The notes beneath the pieces were generated by a model, which worked only from the letters and a program-made list of their open reading frames with translations, ran no database searches and had not been told where the DNA came from. 64,000 bases of DNA, from NCBI RefSeq assembly GCF_003966735.1, contig NZ_AP017378.1:853501-917500 (forward strand), given 5' to 3'. A program made the translations under genes and the position numbers. Numbering within the stretch: the stretch's first letter is position 1; each line of letters begins with the position of its first letter. Source of the stretch: Desulfovibrio ferrophilus. Lineage in GTDB: Bacteria > Desulfobacterota > Desulfovibrionia > Desulfovibrionales > Desulfovibrionaceae. Positions 32,566-41,842 of the stretch are shown piece after piece.

Positions 32566-34184
32566 TAGTTGTTCTCCTTGCCGTAAAGCAGCGCGTCGGG
32601 CTGCCGTTCGAGATAGTCCGCCAGAACGCGCAGGGACCGGGCCGTGTCGCCGATTTCACGAAGCAGTTTTGCGAGGTCGGTCTTGACCGGAGAATCCGGG
32701 GCCATGGTGAGTTCGATTTCCTTGAGTGCTTTGGTGGCCTGTTCAAGGGCTTTTCCGGCCTTGGGCAGCAGGTCCAGTTTATCCACGCGGCCCATAAGCC
32801 CGCGCATTTGTCCCAATGTGACTCGGGTGTCATCCAGTGTCATGCGAAGTTCGCTGGTCATGTCACCCAGGGGCAGCCGTTCCAGCTTCTGCATGATGCG
32901 CTGGGTGCTTGCCAGCAAGCCTTCCAATGGAGAAGGGACCGACGGCAGTTCGGGGTATTTGCCGCCCAGGGCCAATGTGCCCCTGGGCATGGATGGGTAC
33001 AGATTGAGATCGACAAAGGTCTTGCCCGTGACCAGGTTGCCGGTCTTGAGCTGGGCGCGCATGCCCATGGCAACCAGGGACGTGATGACTTTGTCGCGTG
33101 TATTGTCCTTGCCGAGGATGTCGAAGCGCTCGGGCTCGATTTCGATGATCACGGGGATGCTGGCGGTTTTCATTCTGGGGTTCATTTGCAGCTTGATGTC
33201 CACGACGCGGCCGATGCTCATGCCACGGAATTCAACGGGCGCGCCAACGTTCAGTCCGCGTACGGATTCGTTGAAATGCAGCAGATAGCGTTCACGATAG
33301 TCGTAGGCGGTCTCGAAGCTCTTTTCCTTGGAGGGATAGAGAGTGAACTCGGCATTGGAGGGGGCTTGTTCACTGGTCTCGCCAGTGTCCAGAGTGTCGA
33401 AGGCGATGCCACCAAGGAGCATGGAAACAAAGGATTCGGTCTGTACTCGTACACCTTGGGCGTCCATGGTTACATCCAGGCCCGAAGCGTTCCAGAATCG
33501 GGTGTTATTGCGAACCCGTCCGTGGTGTGGAGCCTCAACGAAGATCTTCATCTCGACCATGTCGTTTTCTTTGAGATCAAACCCGACGACTTGGCCGACT
33601 TTGACCTTGCGGAAATACACAGGAAGGCCCACATCGATGGAGCCGAGGTTGTCGGTGCGCAGCAGGAAATAGCGCCCTTGGCCCTCGTCGGTGATGATTG
33701 GCGGAGTCTTGAGGGCGGTAAATTCCGAAATCAGCTTGCCCTTCTTGGTGGGCTGGACGCTGATGTAGGCCCCTGAGAATAGGGTGGTCAGCCCCGTGAC
33801 CGAGCTTGGCGTGATCCGTGCCCGAACTACCCAGAACAGCGTTTCTGAGCGCAGGTAGCGTTCCATGCCCTTGATCATGCGGGCCGTGACCACCACATGC
33901 TGCAGGTCTTCGCCGAATTCGATGGTTTCCACCAGTCCGACGTCAACATCCTTGAATTTGACTTTTGTTTTGCCGGCAACGAGGCCCTCGGCCGTTTCCA
34001 TGCGGATGGTGACAAGTGGACCTTCGGCGTCAAAAGCCTTGAATGCCATCCAGGACGCCGCAATTGCCGCCACAAGGGGGATGAGCCAGACGATGGAAAA
34101 GCGCCTGCTCTTGCGGATGGTCGGCTCGGGCATGTCCGCAAAGGTATCGTTGGTGTCGGTCATACTCTGAGGGGTCTCGCTCAT
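32565..34184 (-). CDS. pqiB: PqiB-type MCE protein spanning the periplasm
   Basis: A 539-residue protein with one N-terminal transmembrane helix (FSIVWLIPLVAAIAASWMAF) and three MCE domains (each opening like GPLVTIRMETAEGLVAGKTK, IDVGLPVYFRKVKVGQVVGF, LNVGAPVEFRGMSIGRVVDI). The C-terminus is a long amphipathic helical region. In E. coli PqiB hexamers form a syringe-like tunnel that moves lipids between inner and outer membranes. Length (E. coli about 546) agrees. It sits between pqiA and pqiC. Confidence 0.95.
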   Translation of the reverse strand: MSETPQSMTDTNDTFADMPEPTIRKSRRFSIVWLIPLVAAIAASWMAFKAFDAEGPLVTIRMETAEGLVAGKTKVKFKDVDVGLVETIEFGEDLQHVVVTARMIKGMERYLRSETLFWVVRARITPSSVTGLTTLFSGAYISVQPTKKGKLISEFTALKTPPIITDEGQGRYFLLRTDNLGSIDVGLPVYFRKVKVGQVVGFDLKENDMVEMKIFVEAPHHGRVRNNTRFWNASGLDVTMDAQGVRVQTESFVSMLLGGIAFDTLDTGETSEQAPSNAEFTLYPSKEKSFETAYDYRERYLLHFNESVRGLNVGAPVEFRGMSIGRVVDIKLQMNPRMKTASIPVIIEIEPERFDILGKDNTRDKVITSLVAMGMRAQLKTGNLVTGKTFVDLNLYPSMPRGTLALGGKYPELPSVPSPLEGLLASTQRIMQKLERLPLGDMTSELRMTLDDTRVTLGQMRGLMGRVDKLDLLPKAGKALEQATKALKEIELTMAPDSPVKTDLAKLLREIGDTARSLRVLADYLERQPDALLYGKENN

Positions 34185-34190
34185 GGTCTC

Positions 34191-34817
34191 TTAGTGCTCC
34201 TGTTTGTCCCAAATCAGCCGGGGGTCGAAGCTTTTTGCTGCGAACATGGTCAGTACCACGACGGAGGCGAAGAATACGGCACCGGGCTCGGCCTCGATGA
34301 CGGCCAAGGCCTGGAGGCGCACCAGGGCCACCAGGATGGTTACAACATAAATATCGACCATGGACCAACGGCCCACAGCTTCGGTCAGGCGGTAGAGGCG
34401 GGTTCGGTCGAGCCGGCGCCAGCAGGATCCCCGCTGGACCGTGAACACCAGCATGATGAGAATGATGATTTTCAGGATAGGCACCACGACGCTGGCAAAG
34501 AAGACGATGGCGGCGAGGGGCCACATGCCCGTAGTCAGCAGGTAGTAGATGCCTGAGAGGATGGTATCACTCCGGACCCCCTGAAAGGTCGTGGTGGTCA
34601 TGATGGGTAGTGCCATGGCCGGAAAATAGAAGATGACGGCGGCGACCAGATAGGCCCAGGTACGGCCAAGACTGCGGGGCTTTCGCGTATGCAGCGTTGC
34701 ACCGCAACGGGGGCATTGGGCATGGAATATGCCCTCGGGGGGCTTGCGCATCAGCAGTTGGCAACTGTGGCAACTTGCCAGGCCGACCTCTGCGGCGATG
34801 GGCATCTGCATTTCCAT
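34191..34817 (-). CDS. pqiA: PqiA-type membrane protein, second half
   Basis: A 208-residue protein: N-terminal zinc-ribbon-like cysteines (SCHSCQLLM and QCPRCGATLH) followed by four transmembrane helices. The start ATG overlaps the stop of the previous gene (TGATG at 34815-34819). E. coli PqiA is one protein of about 417 residues with two such halves; here each half is a separate gene. It forms the inner-membrane part of the PqiABC lipid transporter. Confidence 0.9.
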   Translation of the reverse strand: MEMQMPIAAEVGLASCHSCQLLMRKPPEGIFHAQCPRCGATLHTRKPRSLGRTWAYLVAAVIFYFPAMALPIMTTTTFQGVRSDTILSGIYYLLTTGMWPLAAIVFFASVVVPILKIIILIMLVFTVQRGSCWRRLDRTRLYRLTEAVGRWSMVDIYVVTILVALVRLQALAVIEAEPGAVFFASVVVLTMFAAKSFDPRLIWDKQEH

Positions 34818-35419
34818 CAACGGGCCTCCAGACGCTTCCAGACCTCATTGGGGTCGAGAGAGGAGGATATACCGGCCAGTATCAGGATCAGGAAACCGAA
34901 GGCATACAGGGCAAGGCCGACGATGATCTCGGCCGTGGAGGCCAGCTTGACCATGGCCACCAGCACCCCCAGCATGAACACTTCCATCATGGCCCAGGGT
35001 TGCAGGGCCAGCACCAGTCGGAAGACCTTGCCCGTGGCGGGAGGCAAAATACCCATGCGTATGGGGATCAGGATGTAGGCCAGGAGTAGCAGCTTCGCTA
35101 GTGGAACCAACTCGGTGGTCAGGAACACCAACCCCGCCAACCCCGGCAGGCCTTGATTCCACAACTGTTGCATTCCAGTGAGTAGTGTTGTTTCCTGAAA
35201 ATTGGCATCAAGGCGCATGGTCAGCATGGGGAAGGCATTGGCGAGAACAAAGAGGATCAGCCCCGCAATAGTCAGGGCCAGAACCTGATCGATGCTGTTG
35301 TCCTTGCGCCTGTAAAGCAGGGCGTCACAACGCATGCAACGGGCCGAGCCCCCGTCGGGAATTTCCCGGACGTGGTGCAACAGGTCGCATTCGTGGCAGG
35401 CGATGTATCTGCTCTTCAC
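34817..35419 (-). CDS. pqiA: PqiA-type membrane protein, first half
   Basis: A 200-residue protein with N-terminal CHECDLLHHV and CMRCDALLYR cysteine pairs, then four transmembrane helices (LALTIAGLILFVLANAFPML and others). GTG start at 35419 with AGGAAA upstream. It is the first gene of the pqiA-pqiA-pqiB-pqiC operon and is homologous to its neighbour, consistent with PqiA being an internal duplication that is split here. Confidence 0.9.
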   Translation of the reverse strand: MKSRYIACHECDLLHHVREIPDGGSARCMRCDALLYRRKDNSIDQVLALTIAGLILFVLANAFPMLTMRLDANFQETTLLTGMQQLWNQGLPGLAGLVFLTTELVPLAKLLLLAYILIPIRMGILPPATGKVFRLVLALQPWAMMEVFMLGVLVAMVKLASTAEIIVGLALYAFGFLILILAGISSSLDPNEVWKRLEAR

Positions 35420-35568
35420 AAGATGTTTCCTCAGTATTTTGCCCTTGCGGGCTGATGGGCGCTACGCAGAACCTTTGGGAGTTGCGAATCTTTACTATAA
35501 ATCATGAGATATCAAGCAATGTAAAGAGGAAGAGGGTGGTAAAACCGCCTTGAGTGCTTTGGGGGAGC

Positions 35569-35640
35569 GATGTTTGCGCTGTGTCGGCCCTGTTGACCAT
35601 GCAAGCCGCCAAGAGTGTATGTTTGGAATTTGTATTCGTG
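35569..35640 (+). pseudogene. Decayed fragment of an MBOAT gene 3' end
   Basis: In one frame the DNA reads DVCAVSALLTMQAAKSVCLE, closely matching the last residues of the MBOAT protein encoded at 29058-30506 (SVCAVSALLTMQTAVSEFLY). The DNA is also similar over about 35 bases. No open frame surrounds it. The rest of 35420-36011 shows no gene; a 69-codon frame at 35789 lacks support. Confidence 0.55.
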
Positions 35641-36011
35641 AGAGCGCAGAAGAGTCTTGGGCGCAGGGTATAACTCGCCACCGCCGGGGGGGACTTGGCT
35701 AGTGGCTGAGTGGCGAGGGTGATTGCTCATTGAAGGATGAAGGGAGAAAAACTCTGAAATAAAAGTATACTGCCCCCATTATTCTCCCTTGGTTCTCTCC
35801 TGCCCTCATTGTTCCTCTACTGTTTCTGCTCGTAATCATGAGGATTCTCGAAAATTTGTGAATTTGATAATATTGCTGTCGTTCTATGATATTTCATTTT
35901 TGCAAGGGTATAAAATAAATGATGCTATTTCCTTTTCTATTGCTCTTTGGTACCGGAAAGAGTCGCATTATGACCAACTAACCTATACGCCTGCCTGACG
36001 AGGAGTATTCT

Positions 36012-39000
36012 GTGTTTTTTATCCGTCTCTTTCGCTGTGTGTGTGTTGCTTTTCTGCTGAGTCTACTTCTATCCACTGCTTCTCATGCTCAGGACAAGCT
36101 TGTCGTCGCTATAGACAAGACATATTCTCCGTTTTCCATAGTCACTCCAGCGGGTAAGCCCGCAGGGTTGCTTGTGGAAATGTGGCAGCAGTGGTCGAAA
36201 CAGACCGGTGTCGAGGTGGAGTTTGCCGCCGGGACTTGGGATGAAACGTTAACGATGTTGCAATCCGGTCAGGCGGATGTGCACTCCGGGTTGTTCAAGA
36301 ATACAGAACGAGCCAAGTGGCTTGATTTTTCGGCTCCCATACACACCATCAATAGCGCTCTCTACCAACGTACGCACTCCATTCCGCTCTCTTTTGAAAC
36401 ACTGAAAGATAAAAAAGTAGGCGCGGTTGCTGGTACTTACCAACTTAGTTACCTGCGCGAAAAGCACCCGAATATCCCCGTTGTCGTCTTTAAGGATCAT
36501 GAAGCGTTGTTGATCAGCCTTGTCGCCAGTGAAGTGGATGCCATTTTCGAAGAAGTCCCTACAATTTCACAAAGCTTGGCCAAGCTTGGCTGGCAAGGGC
36601 TTGTTTCGCGAATATCAGGCAGTGAAATCGCCAACACTGTTCATGCTGCTGTGCTCAAGACCCGTAAGAATGTCATCAAGCTCATCGACGAGGGATTTAA
36701 CGATCTGAACCAGATGGTTTTGGCCGATATTGATAAACGCTGGATCGTAAATCCCAAAGATCGTTTCTACCATGACGTCGCCGGATACAAGGTTAACCTC
36801 ACAGACGAAGAGAAGTCCTTTCTGCAGGGAAAAAAAACCATCACGCTGACGTCAACGCCCAACTGGCCACCCTTTGAGATGGCGCAGGCTGATGGTTCTT
36901 ATGCCGGTATAGCGGCAGACTTCATCAGGGTCGCTGCGGGCAAGCTGGGCTTGGGGATCGAGCCGGTTTTCGACACCAATTGGGGCGCTCACATGAGCAA
37001 ACTCAAGGCTGGCGAATTGGACGTTGCCCCCGGCTTGAATGAGACGTCCAAGCGTCTTGAAGATTTTGTTTTTACCAAGCCCTATATTGAATACTACTCG
37101 GCCATATTCACGACAACAGAACGAGAGGATATCAAGTCACCGGCAGACTTGGCGGGTAAGACAGTGGCCCTTGAAGATGGGTACGCAATCGCCAAGGCGT
37201 TACCCGAGGAACATCCAGAAATTAACGTCCTGATCGTAAAATCAACTCAGGACGCCCTCGAGGCTGTCTCAACACGAAAAGCCGATGCCTACATTGGTAA
37301 TCAAGTGGTGGCATCCTACCTGATCAAGAAGTTCACCCTGCCTAATTTGAAGCTTGTGAGCCTGTGGCGCACGGACCTGCCCGGTCAGCTCCGCTTTGCG
37401 GTGGACAAGGACAGGCCCATCCTGCGCGACATCCTGCAAAAAGGACTGGATGCCATCACCAAGGAAGAGCGCGAAGCCATTTTGTCCACTTACCTTGATA
37501 CCTCCGGTTTCCAGCAAAAAGTCTTTTCACTCACCAAGAAGCAATGGGCCTGGTTGAAGGAGCATCCCAGGCTCAGGATCGGGATAGACCCCCAAAGTGC
37601 TCCTTTTGAATTCATCAACGATCAGGGGGAATACCGGGGCGTTTCTTCGGAATATGTTGCCTTCATAGAAGATAAGATCAAGGTGGATATGACGCCGGTC
37701 GAGGGCCTGAGTTGGAGTGAGGTTCTGGATTACGCCAAGCAGGGACGGCTGGATGTGATTACGTCCATAGCCCGGACTCCTGCTCGTGAAGAACACATGC
37801 TTTTCACTGATCCCTACATAGAATTCCCCATCGTCATATTCTCCCCAAAGCAAGCCCCGCTGATTTCCGGGCTGACTGATGTCATGGGAGGCCGCGTCGC
37901 AGTGGTCGAAGGGTATGCGGCCCATGAATATCTCCTTGCCGACTACCCAAAGATGGAGCTGATCACCTTCCCGACCGTCCGTGAGGCCATTGATGCCCTT
38001 GCCCTCGGCAATGTGGATTGGTTCGTTAATGATTTGGCCACCGGAAGCTATGCCATCGAGCAGCAGGGAATAACCACGCTCAAGATCGCTGTTTCCACGG
38101 ATTACTCCATGTCTCTGGCAATGGCCGTGCGAAAGGATTGCCCCGAGTTGGTCACAATCCTCAACAAGGCCATGGCCGTGGTTACGGAAGAACAGGCCGC
38201 CGAGTTCAAGGGCAAATGGCTCGCCCTAAAATTTGAGCACGGTTTGGACATGAAGACTGTGCTCAACTGGGCACTTCCCGTTACTGGCGGGGTGATCCTG
38301 GTGATTGGTTTGATCGTATTGTGGAATCGTAAGCTGGGCAGCGAAATCAGAGAAAGGAAAAAGGCGCAGACCAAATTGGCCGACACTCTGAGTTCCCTTG
38401 ATGAGAAAAACACAATGCTGGAGAGCCTTTCCTTGAAATTGGGGAAATATCTCTCGCCCCAGGTGTATGACTCCATATTCGCGGGAGATCGCGATGTGGT
38501 CCTTTCCACCGAGCGTAAGAAACTGACGGTGTTCTTTTCCGACATCAAGGACTTTACCCAAACCACAGACGACATGCAGCCTGAAGACTTAACCATGCTG
38601 CTGAATTACTATTTTACGGAGATGTCCGCCATTGCGCTGCAGTATGGAGCCACCATAGACAAGTTCATTGGCGACGCCATGCTCATGTTCTTTGGCGATC
38701 CTGAGACCAAGGGAGTCAAGGAAGACGCCGAGCTCTGCGTGCGGATGGCCTTTGCCATGCAAAAGCGCATGGCCGAACTGGAGAAGGAATGGCCGAAGAT
38801 GGGCTATGACAAACCCTTCAGGATGCGGGTTGGGATCAATTCCGGATATTGCAATGTGGGGAACTTCGGCTCTGAAACCAGGATGGATTACACCATCATC
38901 GGTGGAGAGGTGAATCTGGCGGCCCGGCTTGAGGGACAGGCTGATCCCGGTGGGGTCCTCATGTCTTCGGAGACATACGTCCTCGTGCAGGACATTGTGA

Positions 39001-39233
39001 ATGTCGAGGAGCGTCCTCCTCTGTCTGTGAAGGGTATACGCAGGGAGATTCGGCCCTATGCCTTGGTCTCGTTGTGCGATGAAAATGAAGGAAGCATCGA
39101 CCTCAAGCGCACGCTCAAACACCAGGAAAAAGGCTTCACCCTGTCAATTGATGTTGATCTTTTGAGCCGCGAAGAACGCAAATCCATATCGACTCGTCTG
39201 ACCGAAATTGCCAAGCAATTGGAGGGTGAATAG
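36012..39233 (+). CDS. Adenylate cyclase with three tandem periplasmic binding-protein domains
   Basis: A 1073-residue protein. A signal sequence (about 1-26) is followed by three SBP_bac_3 domains: 28-255 (LVVAIDKTYSPFSIVTPAG), about 274-500 (ITLTSTPNWPPFEMAQADGS) and about 518-745 (LRIGIDPQSAPFEFINDQGE). One transmembrane helix is at 752-772, then a short coiled coil and a class III cyclase domain from about 836 (LTVFFSDIKDFTQTTDDM, KFIGDAMLMFFGD, YTIIGGEVNLAARLEGQADP). It would convert binding of amino-acid-like ligands outside the cell into cAMP inside. GTG start with GAGGAG upstream. Three sensor domains are unusual. Confidence 0.93.
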   Translation: MFFIRLFRCVCVAFLLSLLLSTASHAQDKLVVAIDKTYSPFSIVTPAGKPAGLLVEMWQQWSKQTGVEVEFAAGTWDETLTMLQSGQADVHSGLFKNTERAKWLDFSAPIHTINSALYQRTHSIPLSFETLKDKKVGAVAGTYQLSYLREKHPNIPVVVFKDHEALLISLVASEVDAIFEEVPTISQSLAKLGWQGLVSRISGSEIANTVHAAVLKTRKNVIKLIDEGFNDLNQMVLADIDKRWIVNPKDRFYHDVAGYKVNLTDEEKSFLQGKKTITLTSTPNWPPFEMAQADGSYAGIAADFIRVAAGKLGLGIEPVFDTNWGAHMSKLKAGELDVAPGLNETSKRLEDFVFTKPYIEYYSAIFTTTEREDIKSPADLAGKTVALEDGYAIAKALPEEHPEINVLIVKSTQDALEAVSTRKADAYIGNQVVASYLIKKFTLPNLKLVSLWRTDLPGQLRFAVDKDRPILRDILQKGLDAITKEEREAILSTYLDTSGFQQKVFSLTKKQWAWLKEHPRLRIGIDPQSAPFEFINDQGEYRGVSSEYVAFIEDKIKVDMTPVEGLSWSEVLDYAKQGRLDVITSIARTPAREEHMLFTDPYIEFPIVIFSPKQAPLISGLTDVMGGRVAVVEGYAAHEYLLADYPKMELITFPTVREAIDALALGNVDWFVNDLATGSYAIEQQGITTLKIAVSTDYSMSLAMAVRKDCPELVTILNKAMAVVTEEQAAEFKGKWLALKFEHGLDMKTVLNWALPVTGGVILVIGLIVLWNRKLGSEIRERKKAQTKLADTLSSLDEKNTMLESLSLKLGKYLSPQVYDSIFAGDRDVVLSTERKKLTVFFSDIKDFTQTTDDMQPEDLTMLLNYYFTEMSAIALQYGATIDKFIGDAMLMFFGDPETKGVKEDAELCVRMAFAMQKRMAELEKEWPKMGYDKPFRMRVGINSGYCNVGNFGSETRMDYTIIGGEVNLAARLEGQADPGGVLMSSETYVLVQDIVNVEERPPLSVKGIRREIRPYALVSLCDENEGSIDLKRTLKHQEKGFTLSIDVDLLSREERKSISTRLTEIAKQLEGE

Positions 39234-39436
39234 CAATCTCGCTCCTGCAAGGTTGGTGTGGTTGTATATGCTTTGGCTTTAGGTTTCGTGAGTCGAAGTG
39301 TAATGCAACATGCTAAAATGAAAGCACTTGGCTCAATTGCCAATGGTCCCTTGTCAGAGTCATACCTATACGGCAGGGTTAAGCGACTGATCTTTGCCTG
39401 CAGTGTTGGATGTTTTGTGAGAGTGGAGGTGGCTTT

Positions 39437-39991
39437 GTGATTGGAACTTCCAGGTTCTTGCCTGTCTTGGGGCAATTCGTTCTGGTGAGTATCCTGTTCC
39501 TGGCGTCGGTGTCCGCTGCTCAGGGAGTATCCGGAGATGAGCACGCCTCTGCTGTCCTGCTGGTCCAGTCCGGAGCTGTTGTGTACCCGATGGGGAAGGA
39601 TTCCCACCAGCGCAGAGATGATAAATATTTGAAGCAAAGCCTGCATTCCATTGGTGCCGATCAGTTCGCTCTCGATGAGTTCTGTGGCTCGTATTCGATC
39701 CCTTCTGATCCTGATCGGAAGCTTACCGTCAGCAGGGTGCCAGGAGATGTGGACGCCTTGCTGTTTAACGATTCGACAACCGGCATGACACGCGTTCTTT
39801 ATCAATTTTCATCGACCATTTTTACCTACGGCCCGGACTCCGAACCATCTGGCCCAGTCGAAGGCTCCGTTATGTTTCTGGCCATCAAAGAATCTGCTCT
39901 GAGCAAGAAGATTGGCTCACAAAGCCGATTGCTGTGGCAGCCCGCCATTCCTCCTGCCATAGTGGCAACGAGGGCCACTTCGAGTAATTAA
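39437..39991 (+). CDS. Exported hypothetical protein, 184 aa
   Basis: From GTG 39437 (GGAGG upstream) it has a signal peptide (FLPVLGQFVLVSILFLASVS, then AAQG) and a soluble domain of about 150 residues (ASAVLLVQSGAVVYPMGKDS, VSRVPGDVDALLFNDSTTGM). I recognise no family. It lies 200 bp after the triple-sensor cyclase in the same direction. An internal pair of regions speaks of position (LYQFSSTIFTYGP) but no catalytic motif is visible. Confidence 0.65.
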   Translation: MIGTSRFLPVLGQFVLVSILFLASVSAAQGVSGDEHASAVLLVQSGAVVYPMGKDSHQRRDDKYLKQSLHSIGADQFALDEFCGSYSIPSDPDRKLTVSRVPGDVDALLFNDSTTGMTRVLYQFSSTIFTYGPDSEPSGPVEGSVMFLAIKESALSKKIGSQSRLLWQPAIPPAIVATRATSSN

Positions 39992-40073
39992 GACAGAAAT
40001 AGGGGCATACAGAAATGCAAGGGTGCAATGGGGTGACGGGTAAAATAGGGCAAGATCTTTCGTTTTAGTGTTT

Positions 40074-40155
40074 GAGTTAGGAATAGGTTAGGAAAAGGGT
40101 TTCAGCTTATTAGCTGAAACCCTTTGGTTTTTGTGGTAGAGAAGGTGGTTTAAGC
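40074..40155. repeat. Decayed copy of the tRNA-Ser 3' end and its terminator (att-like, left)
   Basis: GAGTTAGGAATA (40074-40085), AAAGGGTTTCAGC..GCTGAAACCCTTT (40094-40125) and GGTTTTTGTGG followed by TAGAGAAGGTGG reproduce, in the same order, the sequence at 51000-51085 that covers tRNA-Ser's 3' end, its terminator and flank. The tRNA part is degenerate. This is the form expected of an att duplicate after integration at a tRNA 3' end. The hairpin also acts as a terminator for the genes on the left. Confidence 0.65.
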
Positions 40156-40266
40156 GGCCCAATATTCAACTTAGCTTATGATAGCACTCTCTGCTTTTTG
40201 GCGTAAGCTGCCAGCAGGGCAGAGCGGCGTGTCCACCGATCATGATGCTTTGAGCGTCCCCCCTAA

Positions 40267-41376
40267 TTATTTATTCTTTTTGTACATACTCTTTTTTAGC
40301 AGAGCCACGTATTGCCAGCGTTCCTTCTCAACGCGGTCCGCACTTTTGGAGCGACGGTCCGAAAGGTACTGCATTTCACGCTTCATCTTGTGGTAGCTCT
40401 CCAACCGGTCGGGGAGGAGTTCGCCGGTCTCGACGGCGCACAAGACGGCACAGCCAGGCTCGTGCTGGTGTGTGCAGTCGGCGAAGCGGCATTTCTCGGC
40501 CAATTCCTGTATCTCGGTAAAGGCGCTTTCCACTCCGTGACCGTCTTCGTGGAAGGCGATTTCGCGGATGCCGGGGTTGTCCATGAGCATTCCGCCCTGG
40601 GGCATGCGGATGAGCTCGCGCACCGTCGTGGTGTGTCGCCCCTTCCCCACGCTGCTGCTGACGGCATTGGTGGACTGAATGTCGTTGCCATACAGCATGT
40701 TCGCCAGGGTGGATTTTCCCGCACCGGACGAACCGACCATGGCCACCGTCTGCCCGCCTCCAAGATGACTTTCCAGTTCGCTTCTGCCTCTGCCGTCAAG
40801 CATGGATGTCAGCACGACGGGCACGCCGAAAGCGATGGTCTCGACCTCCATCCGGAATGACTCCGAGTCTTCGTGCAGATCCGCCTTGGTCAGCACCACC
40901 ACGGGGGACAACCCGCAGTTGTAGACCAATGTCAGGTATCGCTCCAGCCGCCGGATGTTGAAGTCTCGATCCAATCCGCACACGATGAACACCGCATCAA
41001 GGTTTGATGCAATGGCCTGTTCGCGTGTGGTTGCGCCTGTCCGGCCCCCCCGCGAGCCAGCCTCTCCTCGGGAGAGGATGTTCTTGCGGGGGAGGACGCC
41101 GGTCACCACGGTGTCGTCGATGAACACCCAATCTCCGGTGACGGGATAGTCTCCCTTGTGGGAGTGCAGCAGTCTGCCGGCAGGGGAGCAGAGCCATTCG
41201 CTGTTGCCGTCCGACACCAGAAAGAGACCGCGCTGTACGCTGATGACGCGGGCAATGTGGGCGTAGGTTGTGGTTATGGTCGCCAGTTGGCGGTCGAAGT
41301 GGTTGTCCCAGCCCAGTTTGAGGAGAGTTGTTGGGGCGACTGAAGTATCTGCCTGCAATTCCTTATGATTTGTCAT
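40267..41376 (-). CDS. rsgA: Ribosome small subunit-dependent GTPase A
   Basis: A 369-residue circularly permuted GTPase that assists 30S maturation. An OB-like N-terminal domain (RVISVQRGLFLVSDGNSEWL) is followed by G4 TKAD at 163-166, G1 GSSGAGKST at 215-223, G3 MDNPGIRE, and the zinc motif CRFADCTHQHEPGC. All permuted-order motifs are present. Length is typical. It begins the accessory interval bordered by the tRNA-Ser repeats; as an extra copy in a mobile region it could be an additional paralogue. Confidence 0.94.
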   Translation of the reverse strand: MTNHKELQADTSVAPTTLLKLGWDNHFDRQLATITTTYAHIARVISVQRGLFLVSDGNSEWLCSPAGRLLHSHKGDYPVTGDWVFIDDTVVTGVLPRKNILSRGEAGSRGGRTGATTREQAIASNLDAVFIVCGLDRDFNIRRLERYLTLVYNCGLSPVVVLTKADLHEDSESFRMEVETIAFGVPVVLTSMLDGRGRSELESHLGGGQTVAMVGSSGAGKSTLANMLYGNDIQSTNAVSSSVGKGRHTTTVRELIRMPQGGMLMDNPGIREIAFHEDGHGVESAFTEIQELAEKCRFADCTHQHEPGCAVLCAVETGELLPDRLESYHKMKREMQYLSDRRSKSADRVEKERWQYVALLKKSMYKKNK

Positions 41377-41596
41377 GTGTCATCACCATTGTATTGCGGC
41401 CGGTGGCGTGCATCGGCCATGAGTCATGATCATTGCCAGCCAATGACCAGAGGTCAAAGGCCTTGATATCTGCATGATGGTGAAGGCGTTGCGAAAATGA
41501 AAGGGCGCAACAAATGACTGCTTCGGAAGAAACACCAATCGGACAGGCTGGAACGCCTCGATTTCGGACCGCAAGGGATTGCGGCGGGAAAGCCGT

Positions 41597-41662
41597 TTAA
41601 GCCTGTTGATTGCCCTTCATTTCGGCAACTTCGGACACAAGCTCCATAAACTGACTGAACAT
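41597..41662 (-). CDS. Candidate 21-residue small ORF
   Basis: The ATG at 41662 follows a good ribosome site (AAGGAG, seven bases) and encodes MFSQFMELVSEVAEMKGNQQ plus one residue, an amphipathic helix, in the otherwise empty 466-bp gap between rsgA and the ferredoxin-like gene. Small size makes chance possible. No other content is seen in the gap. Confidence 0.35.
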   Translation of the reverse strand: MFSQFMELVSEVAEMKGNQQA

Positions 41663-41842
41663 CCAAACTCCTTGTTATTCAACAATGAATACCCTCTGCC
41701 CGATTGGTTGGCAGGTGTCAACCGCACCGGGCAGGTCCGTGGGGTGGCTGGGAGGCCTGTTGATTTTCGGTCAATCCGGTCATGGGGATAGGTCGTATTT
41801 TGCGGAGAGGGCCGCACACCGTGGCTGCCTTCAACGCTCGGC

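Noticed and set aside
35789-35998. Forward 69-codon frame before the triple-sensor cyclase
   Set aside because: No ribosome site and no similarity; it lies in an A+T-rich promoter region.
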